Shown here in pieces: positions 7,978-15,844 of a DNA stretch of 64,000 bases. Every line of letters starts with the position of its first letter. Within the stretch, counting starts at the first letter, position 1. The notes under the pieces are model-generated. The model ran no database searches and was not told where the DNA came from. It worked only from the letters and a program-made list of their open reading frames with translations. A program made the translations under genes and the position numbers. This stretch comes from an uncultured Collinsella sp. (GTDB lineage Bacteria > Actinomycetota > Coriobacteriia > Coriobacteriales > Coriobacteriaceae), in contig CAAEON010000018.1 of NCBI GenBank assembly GCA_900757615.1, forward strand, positions 12,494-76,493. The letters run 5' to 3'.

Positions 7978-9083
7978 TTCGCCGCCAACTTATCAATTTC
8001 CAAAACCGCAGTGTCGATGTCCGCGTCGGATTGGGCGCGTTCGAGGAGCTGTCGCGTATGTTTGCCTCGGCCGTGGGCAAGCCCAAGCGTGCGATGGTTG
8101 TCTGGAACAGCGCTGTTTCCGACCGCTTTGGCGAGATCGTTGAGCACGCTCTGGTCGATGCCGGCTTTGCCGTGTCGCCGCTCGTCCTCGAGGTTTCGCC
8201 TGCCGGTGCTACGCTGGCCGATGCCGATGCTATCTTTGGCGCCCTGTCTGCCAACGGCGTTACCTGCGACGATCTGGTTGTCGCCGTTGGCGATGCCGCA
8301 ACTTGCTCGGTTGTTAGCTGGTGCGCCAACCAGTGGTGCGGCCGAACTGAGTGCGCGCTGTTGCCGACGACCTTCGACGCCATGCTCACGGTCGCGACGA
8401 CCATGAAGCCGCTCGTCGCCTCGTCGGCCAATGCGCTTTCCGCTATCGCGTTCCGTCCCGAACCGGGCTTGGTCGTGTGTGACCTCGACCTTGTTCGCGA
8501 AGCGGACCCCGAGGACCTCAAGCTCGGCTATGCGGTACTTGTTGGCACCATGCTTTCGAGCAGCAAGTCGCGCTGGAATCAGTTTATTGAGACTGTTCCC
8601 GAGATTCTTGCTGGTGAGGAGGTCGCGCTCGTCAATGCCGTCCAATGGTCTCAGACTGCCCGCAAGGACGTGCTGACGGCCACGAACCCGAGCGCTCGCC
8701 ATGCGCTCGATTTTGGCAAGATGGGGGAACGCACCCTGCGCGCCTGCTTGGGCGATGCCGCTTCGCAGGTCCCTGCCTACCAGCTGTTGTCCGAGGGCAT
8801 GCGCTTTGAGGCGCGCCTTGCACATGATGCCTGCGACTTCGATATCGATTACGTCTTTGAGGTCGATGACTGCCTGGAGGACTTTGGTATCGAGGAGCTT
8901 GCCTTCGATCTGGAGCCCGCCGCATATATCGAGGAGTTCCGCAGGCAGCAGTTTGTCCGCTCGAACCGCAGTATGTTGCCGCTGCCCGCGGCACTCGGCG
9001 CCATTCGTCTCACGAGCGTTGAGGACGAGGTTCTTGAGCGCCATGCTCACGCCTACTTGGCTTCTCGCAAAGAACTTCTCTAA
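7974..9083 (+). CDS. Degenerate 3-dehydroquinate synthase-like protein, probably non-catalytic
   Basis: A 369-residue protein in the usual aroB position, alignable with dehydroquinate synthase from end to end. The catalytic landmarks are replaced. The NAD-binding GGG(V/I)xGD loop reads VVAVGDAATC. PTTLLAxVDSSVGGK reads PTTFDAMLTVATTMKP, without the Asp, the Ser pair or GGK. The zinc Glu of GxAExxK is gone (LKLGYAVLVG). The zinc His in GHTxGHA reads DFGKMGERT, and the LHGExVxxGM His region reads LLSEGMRFEAR. The frame is open, codon use matches the neighbours and start coupling to aroK is kept, so it is not a simple pseudogene. It could be a scaffold or regulator, or an enzyme with a changed activity. 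Start ATG at 7974 is set by the ATGA overlap. Confidence 0.8.
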   Translation: MIRRQLINFQNRSVDVRVGLGAFEELSRMFASAVGKPKRAMVVWNSAVSDRFGEIVEHALVDAGFAVSPLVLEVSPAGATLADADAIFGALSANGVTCDDLVVAVGDAATCSVVSWCANQWCGRTECALLPTTFDAMLTVATTMKPLVASSANALSAIAFRPEPGLVVCDLDLVREADPEDLKLGYAVLVGTMLSSSKSRWNQFIETVPEILAGEEVALVNAVQWSQTARKDVLTATNPSARHALDFGKMGERTLRACLGDAASQVPAYQLLSEGMRFEARLAHDACDFDIDYVFEVDDCLEDFGIEELAFDLEPAAYIEEFRRQQFVRSNRSMLPLPAALGAIRLTSVEDEVLERHAHAYLASRKELL

Positions 9084-9214
9084 GATTTATTGACTTCCAT
9101 CGTCTTTCGTATCATGTTGAGGGGCGGGTTTTAATCGATTGCGGATCGTACGCGATTCCGTCGTTCGGTTGAGACCCGTCCCGTCTTTATAGAGGCAACA
9201 AGAAAGGAATCTGC

Positions 9215-10345
9215 ATGTCTGAGTTTGCTGCCGGTCCTGCCGGTCGTATCGAGCGTGTCCGTGCCCTGATGGCTGAGCGCGGCTACGACGCTATCGTGGT
9301 GCGCGACGAGGCCAATCTTCGTTGGCTTACGGGCGTGAAGGGCGTCTTCGATTACACCTTCGAGTTCCCGCACGCGGCGTTTATTACGGCTGACCAGTGC
9401 CTGTTCCATACCGACTCGCGCTACCTCAACAGCTTTGAGGAGAATACGCCCGCCGGCAGCCCTTGGGTCTACGACATGGACGAGGGTACCATCCCCGGTT
9501 GGGTCGCCGGCAAGATCGCGGCCAACAAGTGCCGCGTCTGCGCTGTCGAGGACGACATGCAGATCAACTTCTACCAGGGCATTCAGCGTGGTCTGGAGGA
9601 TCGTTCCGTCGCCTGCATGCTGCCGCTGATGCATGACGACATTCGCAAGATGCGCGCCATTAAGGACGCCGAGGAGATCGAGCTCATGCGCCATGCGCAG
9701 TCGATTACCGATGCCGCCTTCCAGCATATGCTCGGCTTTATTAAGCCCGGTATGACCGAGAAGCAGGTTCGCAATGAGCTCGAGAACTTTATGTTCGCCA
9801 ATGGCGCCGACAGCCTGGCCTTTGGCTCCATCGTGGCGAGCGGCCCCAATACCGCCAATCCGCATGCCGTCCCGAGCGACCGCGTGATCGAGAAGGGCGA
9901 CTTCGTCCTTATGGATTACGGCGCGGGCTACTGCGACTATCGTTCCGACATGACGCGCACCGTCGTGATGGGCGAGCCTACCCAGGAGCAGCTCGACCTC
10001 TATGCGCTCGTGCGCCGTACGCACGAGGAGTGCGTCGCCGCCATCCATCCGGGCGTCGAGGGCAACGACATTTTCAAGCTTTCCAAGAAGATCATCGGCG
10101 ATGCCGGTTATGGCGATTACTACAACCATGGTCTGGGTCATGGTGTCGGTATCGACATCCATGAGCTGCCCAACTTCAACCGCAGCAAGAACATCATCGA
10201 GGTCGGCTCGGTTATCTCCATGGAGCCTGGCGTGTACCTGGCCGGCGTGGGCGGCGTGCGTCTGGAGGACTACGGCGTGGTCACCGAGAACGGCTACGAG
10301 CCCTTCACCAAGACACCGCATGACCTTCACGTCATCGATTGCTAG
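9215..10345 (+). CDS. pepQ: Xaa-Pro dipeptidase/aminopeptidase (M24 family)
   Basis: A cytosolic metallopeptidase of 376 residues that hydrolyses peptide bonds next to proline. The N-terminal creatinase-like domain covers about 1-135. The M24 pita-bread domain follows, with metal ligands in LMDYGAGYCDYRSDMTRT (the two Asp), NHGLGHGVGIDIHE (His), ISMEPGVYL (Glu) and VRLEDYGVVTENG (Glu). All five ligands appear present. An AGAAAGGA ribosome-binding site precedes the ATG. The gene sits just upstream of efp, a common pairing; EF-P assists translation of polyproline. The 131-base leader contains an imperfect hairpin (about 9120-9185) whose role is unclear. Confidence 0.93.
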   Translation: MSEFAAGPAGRIERVRALMAERGYDAIVVRDEANLRWLTGVKGVFDYTFEFPHAAFITADQCLFHTDSRYLNSFEENTPAGSPWVYDMDEGTIPGWVAGKIAANKCRVCAVEDDMQINFYQGIQRGLEDRSVACMLPLMHDDIRKMRAIKDAEEIELMRHAQSITDAAFQHMLGFIKPGMTEKQVRNELENFMFANGADSLAFGSIVASGPNTANPHAVPSDRVIEKGDFVLMDYGAGYCDYRSDMTRTVVMGEPTQEQLDLYALVRRTHEECVAAIHPGVEGNDIFKLSKKIIGDAGYGDYYNHGLGHGVGIDIHELPNFNRSKNIIEVGSVISMEPGVYLAGVGGVRLEDYGVVTENGYEPFTKTPHDLHVIDC

Positions 10346-10368
10346 TCTACTTCGGTAGATAGTTTGGG

Positions 10369-10411
10369 GCGGGGCGTCTGGATCGATTCGGACGCCCCGC
10401 GTTCTCTTTTT
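10369..10411 (+). terminator. Rho-independent terminator after pepQ
   Basis: Stem GCGGGGCGTC / GACGCCCCGC (10 bp, 12-base loop), followed by GTTCTCTTTTT. Confidence 0.9.
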
Positions 10412-10442
10412 ATGCGCTCGCCGCAGGCGCCGTCTGCAAGTG

Positions 10443-10448
10443 TATAAT
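10443..10448 (+). promoter_or_regulatory. -10 hexamer of a probable efp promoter
   Basis: A perfect TATAAT lies about 55 bases before the efp ATG and after the pepQ terminator. The matching -35 region is poor, so only the -10 is called. Confidence 0.4.
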
Positions 10449-10505
10449 TTCGCTCGTATGTAATTTGGACGCTTGTGCGTTCTGCCCATAACAAGAAAGG
10501 TCGCT

Positions 10506-11069
10506 ATGCCTACCATTTCTACCGCCGACTTCAAGAACGGCCTCGGTCTCCGCATTAAGGACAAGGTCTACACCATCGTCGAGTTCCAGCATGTCAAGCC
10601 CGGCAAGGGCGGCGCGTTTGTGCGCTACAAGACCCGCGACATCAAGAGCGGCCGCGTCGTCGAGAACACCTGCAACGCCGGCACCAAGTTCGAGAGCGTT
10701 ATGCTCACCACCCGTGAGTTCCAGTACCTCTACAACGATGGCACCGACTACATCTTCATGGACAATGAGACCTATGAGCAGGTTCCTGTTCCCGAGGACA
10801 TGGTGGGCGAGAACTCCAAGTGGCTGCGCGAGAACGACATTTGCCAGCTTCTCTTCGCCGACGATGAGCTCATGGGCGTGACTCCGCCGATGTTCATCGA
10901 GACCACCATCGTCCAGACTGACCCGGGCTTTAAGGGCGACACCGTCCAGGGTTCCACCAAGCCGGCCACGATCGACACCGGCGCCGTCATCCAGGTCCCC
11001 ATGTATCTCAACGAGGGCGAGGTCATCAAGGTTGACACCCGCGACGGCAAGTTCGTCTCCCGCGTCTAG
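10506..11069 (+). CDS. efp: Translation elongation factor P
   Basis: Binds ribosomes stalled on polyproline and restores peptide-bond formation. The 187-residue three-domain protein has the usual KOW-like domain I with Lys34 at the tip of the loop (KPGKGGAFVR), OB domain II and OB domain III ending in KVDTRDGKFVSRV. No EpmA/EpmB modification genes are nearby; in many actinobacteria the loop Lys works unmodified. The start MPTISTADF follows AAGAAAGG. An upstream in-frame start lacks a ribosome-binding site. Confidence 0.97.
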   Translation: MPTISTADFKNGLGLRIKDKVYTIVEFQHVKPGKGGAFVRYKTRDIKSGRVVENTCNAGTKFESVMLTTREFQYLYNDGTDYIFMDNETYEQVPVPEDMVGENSKWLRENDICQLLFADDELMGVTPPMFIETTIVQTDPGFKGDTVQGSTKPATIDTGAVIQVPMYLNEGEVIKVDTRDGKFVSRV

Positions 11070-11093
11070 CAACCAACTCTTCTAGGAGGACTC

Positions 11094-11456
11094 ATGCCCC
11101 AGGAAATCAAGATTGACGGCATCGGCATTTCGCCCGATGTTCTGACCGCCATCGTCTCGCGCGCCGTGTCGGATGTCGAGGGCATCGCCTCCGTTGGCGT
11201 CAAGGACCTTGCCACCAACCTTGTCTCCATGATGCTCTCGTCCAAGGCCCCGGCTTCCGAGCCGGCGGTCGAGGCCGAGGTCGTCGGCGACAAGCTCGCA
11301 CTCACCGTGCGCGTTGTGGTGTTCTTTGGCTATCCGTTCAAGAAACTCGCCGAGGCCGTTCGCGCCGCTGTAGTCGCCGCCATCGATGCCCAGGTGGGTG
11401 TCGAGGTCGAGCGCGTTGACGTTTGCATCGACGGCCTCGTTTTCCCCAAGGAGTAA
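11094..11456 (+). CDS. Asp23/Gls24-family envelope stress protein
   Basis: A 120-residue Asp23/Gls24 (YloU/AmaP-partner) protein: EIKIDGIGISPDVLTAIVSR near the start, the conserved VEGIASVG, and an alternating beta/alpha pattern ending VEVERVDVCIDGLVF. Members act at the inner face of the membrane in cell-envelope stress or homeostasis. AGGAGG lies just before the ATG. It stands between efp and nusB, the standard place for this family in Gram-positive bacteria. Confidence 0.92.
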   Translation: MPQEIKIDGIGISPDVLTAIVSRAVSDVEGIASVGVKDLATNLVSMMLSSKAPASEPAVEAEVVGDKLALTVRVVVFFGYPFKKLAEAVRAAVVAAIDAQVGVEVERVDVCIDGLVFPKE

Positions 11457-11459
11457 CCT

Positions 11460-12032
11460 TTGAGCCTTAAGGTTTATCGCGGGCGCACGCTTGCCCGCAG
11501 TCAGGCGCTGCAGCTGCTGTTCCAGGCCGAGGCCACGGACAGCCCGCTCGAGCGCGTCCTCGAGGGCGATTTCCTGATCTCGAAGGGTCCCCTCGACCCC
11601 TATGCGCTGGAGCTGTGTCGCGGTGCCTACGAGCATATCGACCGCATCGACTGCGCTCTGCGCTCCGTTGCCAAGAACTGGGATCTTATGCGCATGCCCG
11701 GCGCCGACCGCAACCTGCTACGTATCGCCGTTTACGAGATGCGTTTCCTCACCGACGAGGAGGTCTCGGACGCCATCGTGATCAACGAGGCCGTCGAGCT
11801 TGCTAAGGCCTATGGCACCGACCAGTCCGCGTCGTTCGTCAACGGCGTGCTGGGTAAGATCGCTCGCAGCGAGGAGCTGCCGGGGGAGGACCTGTACCAA
11901 GAACTGCTGGCCGAAGATCGCGCTCGCGAGGAGGCACAGGCTGCCGAGGCTGCCGCAAAGGTTGCGGCTGCTCAGGCCGAGGCTGGCGTGCTGGCCGAGG
12001 ACGCGGACGCTGCTGAGGCCGTCGAGGAGTAG
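11460..12032 (+). CDS. nusB: Transcription antitermination protein NusB
   Basis: A 190-residue all-helical RNA-binding protein that joins NusE at boxA sites to prevent termination in rRNA operons. The NusB fold covers about residues 8-140: RTLARSQALQLLFQAEATDS, NWDLMRMPGADRNLLRIAVY, and SFVNGVLGKIAR. About 45 extra C-terminal residues are an Ala/Glu-rich, probably disordered tail. The likely start is TTG, three bases after the previous stop. The stop is followed two bases later by xseB. Confidence 0.93.
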   Translation: MSLKVYRGRTLARSQALQLLFQAEATDSPLERVLEGDFLISKGPLDPYALELCRGAYEHIDRIDCALRSVAKNWDLMRMPGADRNLLRIAVYEMRFLTDEEVSDAIVINEAVELAKAYGTDQSASFVNGVLGKIARSEELPGEDLYQELLAEDRAREEAQAAEAAAKVAAAQAEAGVLAEDADAAEAVEE

Positions 12033-12034
12033 TC

Positions 12035-12274
12035 ATGCCAGAGGGTTCTGTCCGCAACTTTGACGAGATCTCGGACCGTTTGGATCAGATCATCGCTACC
12101 GTTCGCTCCAAGGACACCTCCTTGGAGCGTTCGCTCGATCTGTTTGACGAGGCGATTGAGCTGGGCTCCCGCGCGGTCGACATGGTCGATAAGTTTGAGC
12201 TGACGCCGCGTGAGGCCGACAAGCTCGAGCAGGAATACGATGAGGATGCGGCAAACGAATCCCAGGATAGCTAG
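12035..12274 (+). CDS. xseB: Exodeoxyribonuclease VII small subunit
   Basis: A 79-residue XseB protein (NFDEISDRLDQIIATVRSKD, then SLERSLDLFDEAIEL) that assembles with XseA to degrade single-stranded DNA. The helix-turn-helix and the SLExxLxxFExGxxL-type motif are clear. The large subunit gene, normally the direct upstream neighbour, is not in this window; nusB occupies that place. Confidence 0.9.
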   Translation: MPEGSVRNFDEISDRLDQIIATVRSKDTSLERSLDLFDEAIELGSRAVDMVDKFELTPREADKLEQEYDEDAANESQDS

Positions 12275-12300
12275 GCCGCATCTCCGGATACGAATGGTTG

Positions 12301-13113
12301 ATGGCATTCATGAAACGCGTGCGTCTTGATGACGAACTGATTTCACAGGGCATCTGCGCCGATCGCGCGGATGCCCTTCGCACTCTTATGGCCGGCTTGG
12401 TCTCGAGTGGCGGAGAGCGCTTGACTTCGCCGGGCCTTAAGGTGACCCCGGGCCTGCCGTTGCACGTGAAGGGGCGCATTCCCTATGTTGGCCGCGGCGG
12501 TCTTAAGCTCGAAGGCGCGCTTGATGCGTTTGGTATCAATCCGACGGGCCTTGCCTGTCTGGATGTGGGCTGCTCTACCGGCGGCTTTACCGATTGCCTG
12601 CTTAAGCGCGGAGCTGCGACCGTTGTCTCGGTGGACGTGGGTCGCGCCCAGTTCGATTGGTCGTTGCGTCAGGACGATCGCGTGACGCTGCATGAGCGCA
12701 CAAACGTGACGCAGCTGCCCGAGCTTGGCTATGCCGGCGCTATCGACCTGGCTGTGTGTGACGTCTCGTTTACCAGCATCGCGAACATTATCGATGCGGT
12801 GCTGGCGTGCCTGGCGCCTACGGGTGCATTCTGCACGCTCGTAAAGCCGCAGTTTGAGGCTCCGGCGGCGCTGGTGGGCGAGGGCGGAATTGTGACCGAC
12901 CCCGCCGTGCGCCGCGATACACTCGTTGCGGCAGTTGAACTCTTTGCTGCCAAGGGGCTGTTCCCGGTCGATGTGTGCGTGTCGCCCATTCATGGTGCCA
13001 AGGGAAACGTTGAGTTTTTCCTGTACGGCATGAGGTTTGCCCCCGGCGGACGTACCGACGATGAGCTGCAATCCCAGGTATCGGTTTTGAGCGAGAAAGC
13101 TGCAACGCTATGA
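12301..13113 (+). CDS. tlyA: TlyA-family rRNA methyltransferase / hemolysin-like protein
   Basis: About 270 residues: an N-terminal S4 RNA-binding domain (VRLDDELISQGICADRADAL) and an FtsJ-like SAM-binding domain with LDVGCSTGGFTDCLLKRG (motif I), the Asp in VSVDVGRAQ and the conserved LVKPQFEA. TlyA methylates the 2'-hydroxyl of rRNA cytidines in mycobacteria. Possible starts are TTG 12298, ATG 12301 and ATG 12310; none has a good ribosome-binding site, and 12310 (MKRVRLDD) matches homologue starts best. The order xseB-tlyA-nadK-recN is conserved in Gram-positive bacteria. It overlaps nadK by four bases. Confidence 0.91.
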   Translation: MAFMKRVRLDDELISQGICADRADALRTLMAGLVSSGGERLTSPGLKVTPGLPLHVKGRIPYVGRGGLKLEGALDAFGINPTGLACLDVGCSTGGFTDCLLKRGAATVVSVDVGRAQFDWSLRQDDRVTLHERTNVTQLPELGYAGAIDLAVCDVSFTSIANIIDAVLACLAPTGAFCTLVKPQFEAPAALVGEGGIVTDPAVRRDTLVAAVELFAAKGLFPVDVCVSPIHGAKGNVEFFLYGMRFAPGGRTDDELQSQVSVLSEKAATL

Positions 13114-13970
13114 AGGTCTTTCTGGTTCCCAATTACTACAAGCAAGAGGCCGTCGAGAGCGGTCTGATGCTCGAGCTTTGGCTGACGCGCCAGGGCTATG
13201 AGGTCGCATGGGCTGCCGACCAGCGATCCAAGATTCAGAGCACGCCTGATATTGACGGCTCCGATCTGGTCATTACGCTCGGCGGCGACGGCACGCTGCT
13301 GCGCGCTGCCCGCATCCTCAACCATCGCGAGATTCCTATCCTCGGTCTTTCCTATGGTCACCTGGGCTTTTTGACGGCCGCTAGCCCCGAGGAGCGTGAC
13401 ATTTTGCAGGTTGTGAGTGATGCCCTGTCCGGTGAGCTGCACGTGAGCCGTCGCGCCACCATCGCCGCGGATATCGTGTCCGTGCGCGACGATGGCACGA
13501 AGGATGTCGTGCGCACGTTCGCCCTCAACGACATGGCGCTCACGCGCGGCCCCCTGTCCGATATGGTTGAGTTCGACATCACGGTGTCGGGCCACCATAT
13601 CGATCGACTGCGTGGCGACGGCGTGGTTGTATCCACGGCGACTGGTTCTACGGGTTACGCACTCAGTGCCGGTGGCCCCATCGTGAGCCCCGACTATACG
13701 GGCATGGTCTGCGTACCCATTGCGCCGCACACTATTCAGGCCCGTGCCTTCTTGACTTCGCCGAGTGATGTCGTCGAAATCTTTATGTCTGATGACCGTC
13801 CGAGCGTTCCGGCGATCGCTATTGATGGACAGTTTATTACCTGCGACGGCACCGTTGAGAGCGTGGCTGTGCGCCGCGGGCCCGGAGATGTGCTGCTGCT
13901 CGACTATGGCCCCGAGAGCTTCTACAACTCGGTGAGCCGCGTATTCTACGGAGTTCGTCATGATCGATGA
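13110..13970 (+). CDS. nadK: NAD kinase
   Basis: Makes NADP+ from NAD+ and ATP or polyphosphate. The 286-residue product has the GGDGTLLRAAR motif near residue 57, the second conserved block SYGHLGFL, and the signature RGDGVVVSTATGSTGYALSAGG in the C-terminal beta domain. The start is coupled to tlyA through ATGA, and the end overlaps recN by 11 bases. Confidence 0.96.
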   Translation: MKVFLVPNYYKQEAVESGLMLELWLTRQGYEVAWAADQRSKIQSTPDIDGSDLVITLGGDGTLLRAARILNHREIPILGLSYGHLGFLTAASPEERDILQVVSDALSGELHVSRRATIAADIVSVRDDGTKDVVRTFALNDMALTRGPLSDMVEFDITVSGHHIDRLRGDGVVVSTATGSTGYALSAGGPIVSPDYTGMVCVPIAPHTIQARAFLTSPSDVVEIFMSDDRPSVPAIAIDGQFITCDGTVESVAVRRGPGDVLLLDYGPESFYNSVSRVFYGVRHDR

Positions 13971-15588
13971 GCTGCAGGTTTCAAACATTGCGCTCATTCG
14001 CGAAGCGACGTTGGTGCCGAGTGCCGGCTTGACCGTCCTGACCGGCGAGACCGGTGCTGGCAAGACCGCGCTGCTCTCGGCGCTTAAGCTCATTTTGGGC
14101 GAGCGCGCGGATTCGTCGACCGTGCGCGAGGGCGAGGCACTTGCCAGCGTCGAGGCGCGGCTGTTCGACGGTCCACACGACGCGGAGGGCTTCACCGTGC
14201 AGCGCAGCCTTTCTGCCGAGGGCCGCAGCCGCGTCAAGATTGATGGTCGCATTGCCAGCGTGCGCGAGCTTTCCGAGCGCGTCGGCGTGATGATGGATCT
14301 GTGTGGCCAGCACGAGCATCAGCGCCTGCTCGATCCGGCGCATCATGTTGCCATGGTCGATGCCTGGGCTGGTCGCTCTGCACTCGAGGCGCTGGAAAAG
14401 TACCGTGCCTGCTTTAGGGCGTCGCGTGCGGCTGCCAAGGAGGTCTGTCGCGTAGAGGAGGCGTCGCGTGCGCAGGGGAGTCGCGTCGAGGAGGCGCGCT
14501 TCGCCCTGGAGCGCATCGCCGAGGTCGATCCCAAGCCGGGTGAGTATGAGGAGCTCGAGGAGCTGTTGCCGCGCTCGGAGCATGCCGAGGTCTTGGTGGC
14601 GACGGCCAACGAGGCCCATGCATCGCTTGCTGCCGAAGGGGGAGCGCTCGATGCCGTGAACGGCGCCGTGGCAGAGCTGTCGCGCATGGCGACCGTCGAC
14701 CGCAAGCTAGGCGACATCGCCGATGCCCTTTCGGATGCCTGCATCTCACTCGAGGATTGTGCCAATGAGCTGCGTGCTTATCGCGATGGGGTCGCCTTCG
14801 ATCCGCGCGAGCTCGCTCGCATGCGCGAGCGGTATTCCGACCTCAAGGGCCTGCTGCGTCAGTGGGGTCCCACCATGGACGACGTGTTTGCCATGCGCGA
14901 TCGCTCGCAAGAGCTGCTGTCGCTGGTAGACGATGGTGATGAGCAGATTAGGAAGGCGCGCGAAGCGCTTGGCGCGGCGGAGCGCGAACTGTTCGCCGCT
15001 GCCAAGGCGCTTAAGCGTGCACGCAATACGGCAGCCCCGCGTTTTTGTCACGAGGTGGGTCGTCAGATGGCACGCCTGGAGATGGGCGGCGCTGAGCTGG
15101 TCTGGGAGTCCCGCGATCTCCCTCGCGCTGAGTGGACATCTACGGGTCCTTCGAGCTATGAGCTGCTGTATCGCAGCGGCGCCGGCTTGACGCCGCGTCC
15201 CTTGCGCCGCATTGCCTCGGGCGGCGAGCTTAGCCGCGTCATGCTGGCGAGCAAGGTTGTCCTCGGTAATGCCGACGGCGTTGACACGCTGGTATTTGAT
15301 GAGGTCGATGCCGGTGTCGGCGGCTCTACGGCTCGTGCTCTTGCTGGTGTGCTGGCCGATCTTGCCGCCACGCATCAGGTCATCGTCGTAACGCATCTGG
15401 CGCAGGTTGCGGTCATGGCCGACAAGCATTACGTGGTGAGCAAGGAACCCGGGGACGTTCCTCAGACGCATCTGGATGAGGTGACTGGCGATGCCCGTAC
15501 CGCCGAGATCGCTCGCATGCTGAGCGGCGATCAATCGGAGGCAAGCTTGGCCCACGCAAAGCAGATGCTCGAAGAAGCTCGAGGCTAG
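13960..15588 (+). CDS. recN: DNA repair protein RecN
   Basis: SMC-like ATPase that tethers broken DNA ends in double-strand break repair. The 542-residue product has Walker A GETGAGKTALL near the N-terminus, CGQHEHQRLLDP, a central coiled-coil region (about 165-370), the ABC signature RRIASGGELSRVMLA, Walker B VDTLVFDEVDAGVGG and a switch His in IVVTHLAQVA. The length is normal. It is the last gene of the nusB-recN run. Confidence 0.96.
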   Translation: MIDELQVSNIALIREATLVPSAGLTVLTGETGAGKTALLSALKLILGERADSSTVREGEALASVEARLFDGPHDAEGFTVQRSLSAEGRSRVKIDGRIASVRELSERVGVMMDLCGQHEHQRLLDPAHHVAMVDAWAGRSALEALEKYRACFRASRAAAKEVCRVEEASRAQGSRVEEARFALERIAEVDPKPGEYEELEELLPRSEHAEVLVATANEAHASLAAEGGALDAVNGAVAELSRMATVDRKLGDIADALSDACISLEDCANELRAYRDGVAFDPRELARMRERYSDLKGLLRQWGPTMDDVFAMRDRSQELLSLVDDGDEQIRKAREALGAAERELFAAAKALKRARNTAAPRFCHEVGRQMARLEMGGAELVWESRDLPRAEWTSTGPSSYELLYRSGAGLTPRPLRRIASGGELSRVMLASKVVLGNADGVDTLVFDEVDAGVGGSTARALAGVLADLAATHQVIVVTHLAQVAVMADKHYVVSKEPGDVPQTHLDEVTGDARTAEIARMLSGDQSEASLAHAKQMLEEARG

Positions 15589-15599
15589 GCCGTATCAGC

Positions 15600-15633
15600 G
15601 GCGGGGCAAAAACTATTGATATTTTGTCCCGCC
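15600..15633. repeat. Short hairpin after recN with a GGGACAAA-type arm
   Basis: Two 12-base arms (GGCGGGGCAAAA and TTTTGTCCCGCC, one G-T wobble) enclose 10 bases. It starts 11 bases after the recN stop but lacks the T-run of a normal terminator. The stretch CTATTGATATTTTGTCCC resembles the right arm of the palindrome at 60.8 kb (CTACTGATTATTTTGTCCC). Confidence 0.6.
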
Positions 15634-15656
15634 AAGTGCTTGTATGGCTCTAGTGT

Positions 15657-15814
15657 CACAAAACTATGCCGGTTTACTACGATGAATCGGCATAGCTCGA
15701 GCACGGCTAAAATTGCAAAAAGAAAACCGCAGGTAGAACGCCTGCGGTTTTCTTTTAAAACGCGATGTGGACGCATAGTCCGATTTCATCGTAGTAAACC
15801 GGCATAGTTTTGTG
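15657..15814. repeat. Long palindrome enclosing a terminator
   Basis: Arms of 34 and 35 bases (15657-15690 and 15780-15814) are complementary apart from one extra A in the right arm; they begin CACAAAACTATGCCGG. The 89-base interior holds a bidirectional terminator. It fills the gap between the convergent recN and rpiR-type genes. Confidence 0.9.
15722..15756. terminator. Bidirectional terminator between recN and the RpiR-type gene
   Basis: A perfect 12-bp stem (GAAAACCGCAGG / CCTGCGGTTTTC) with a 7-base loop is flanked by A-rich sequence on the left and TTTTAAAA on the right, so it can stop transcription from both sides. Confidence 0.88.
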
Positions 15815-15844
15815 GGAACGGTACATAACGACCCCTGCTAAAAC

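Noticed and set aside
11460..11462. Treating nusB as starting at a later ATG
   Set aside because: Later ATGs would remove the first conserved helix (RTLARSQALQLLF); the TTG three bases after the previous stop keeps it.
15600..15814. The palindromes as CRISPR repeats or phage attachment sites
   Set aside because: There is no regular array, no cas or integrase gene, and each palindrome has its own arm sequence.
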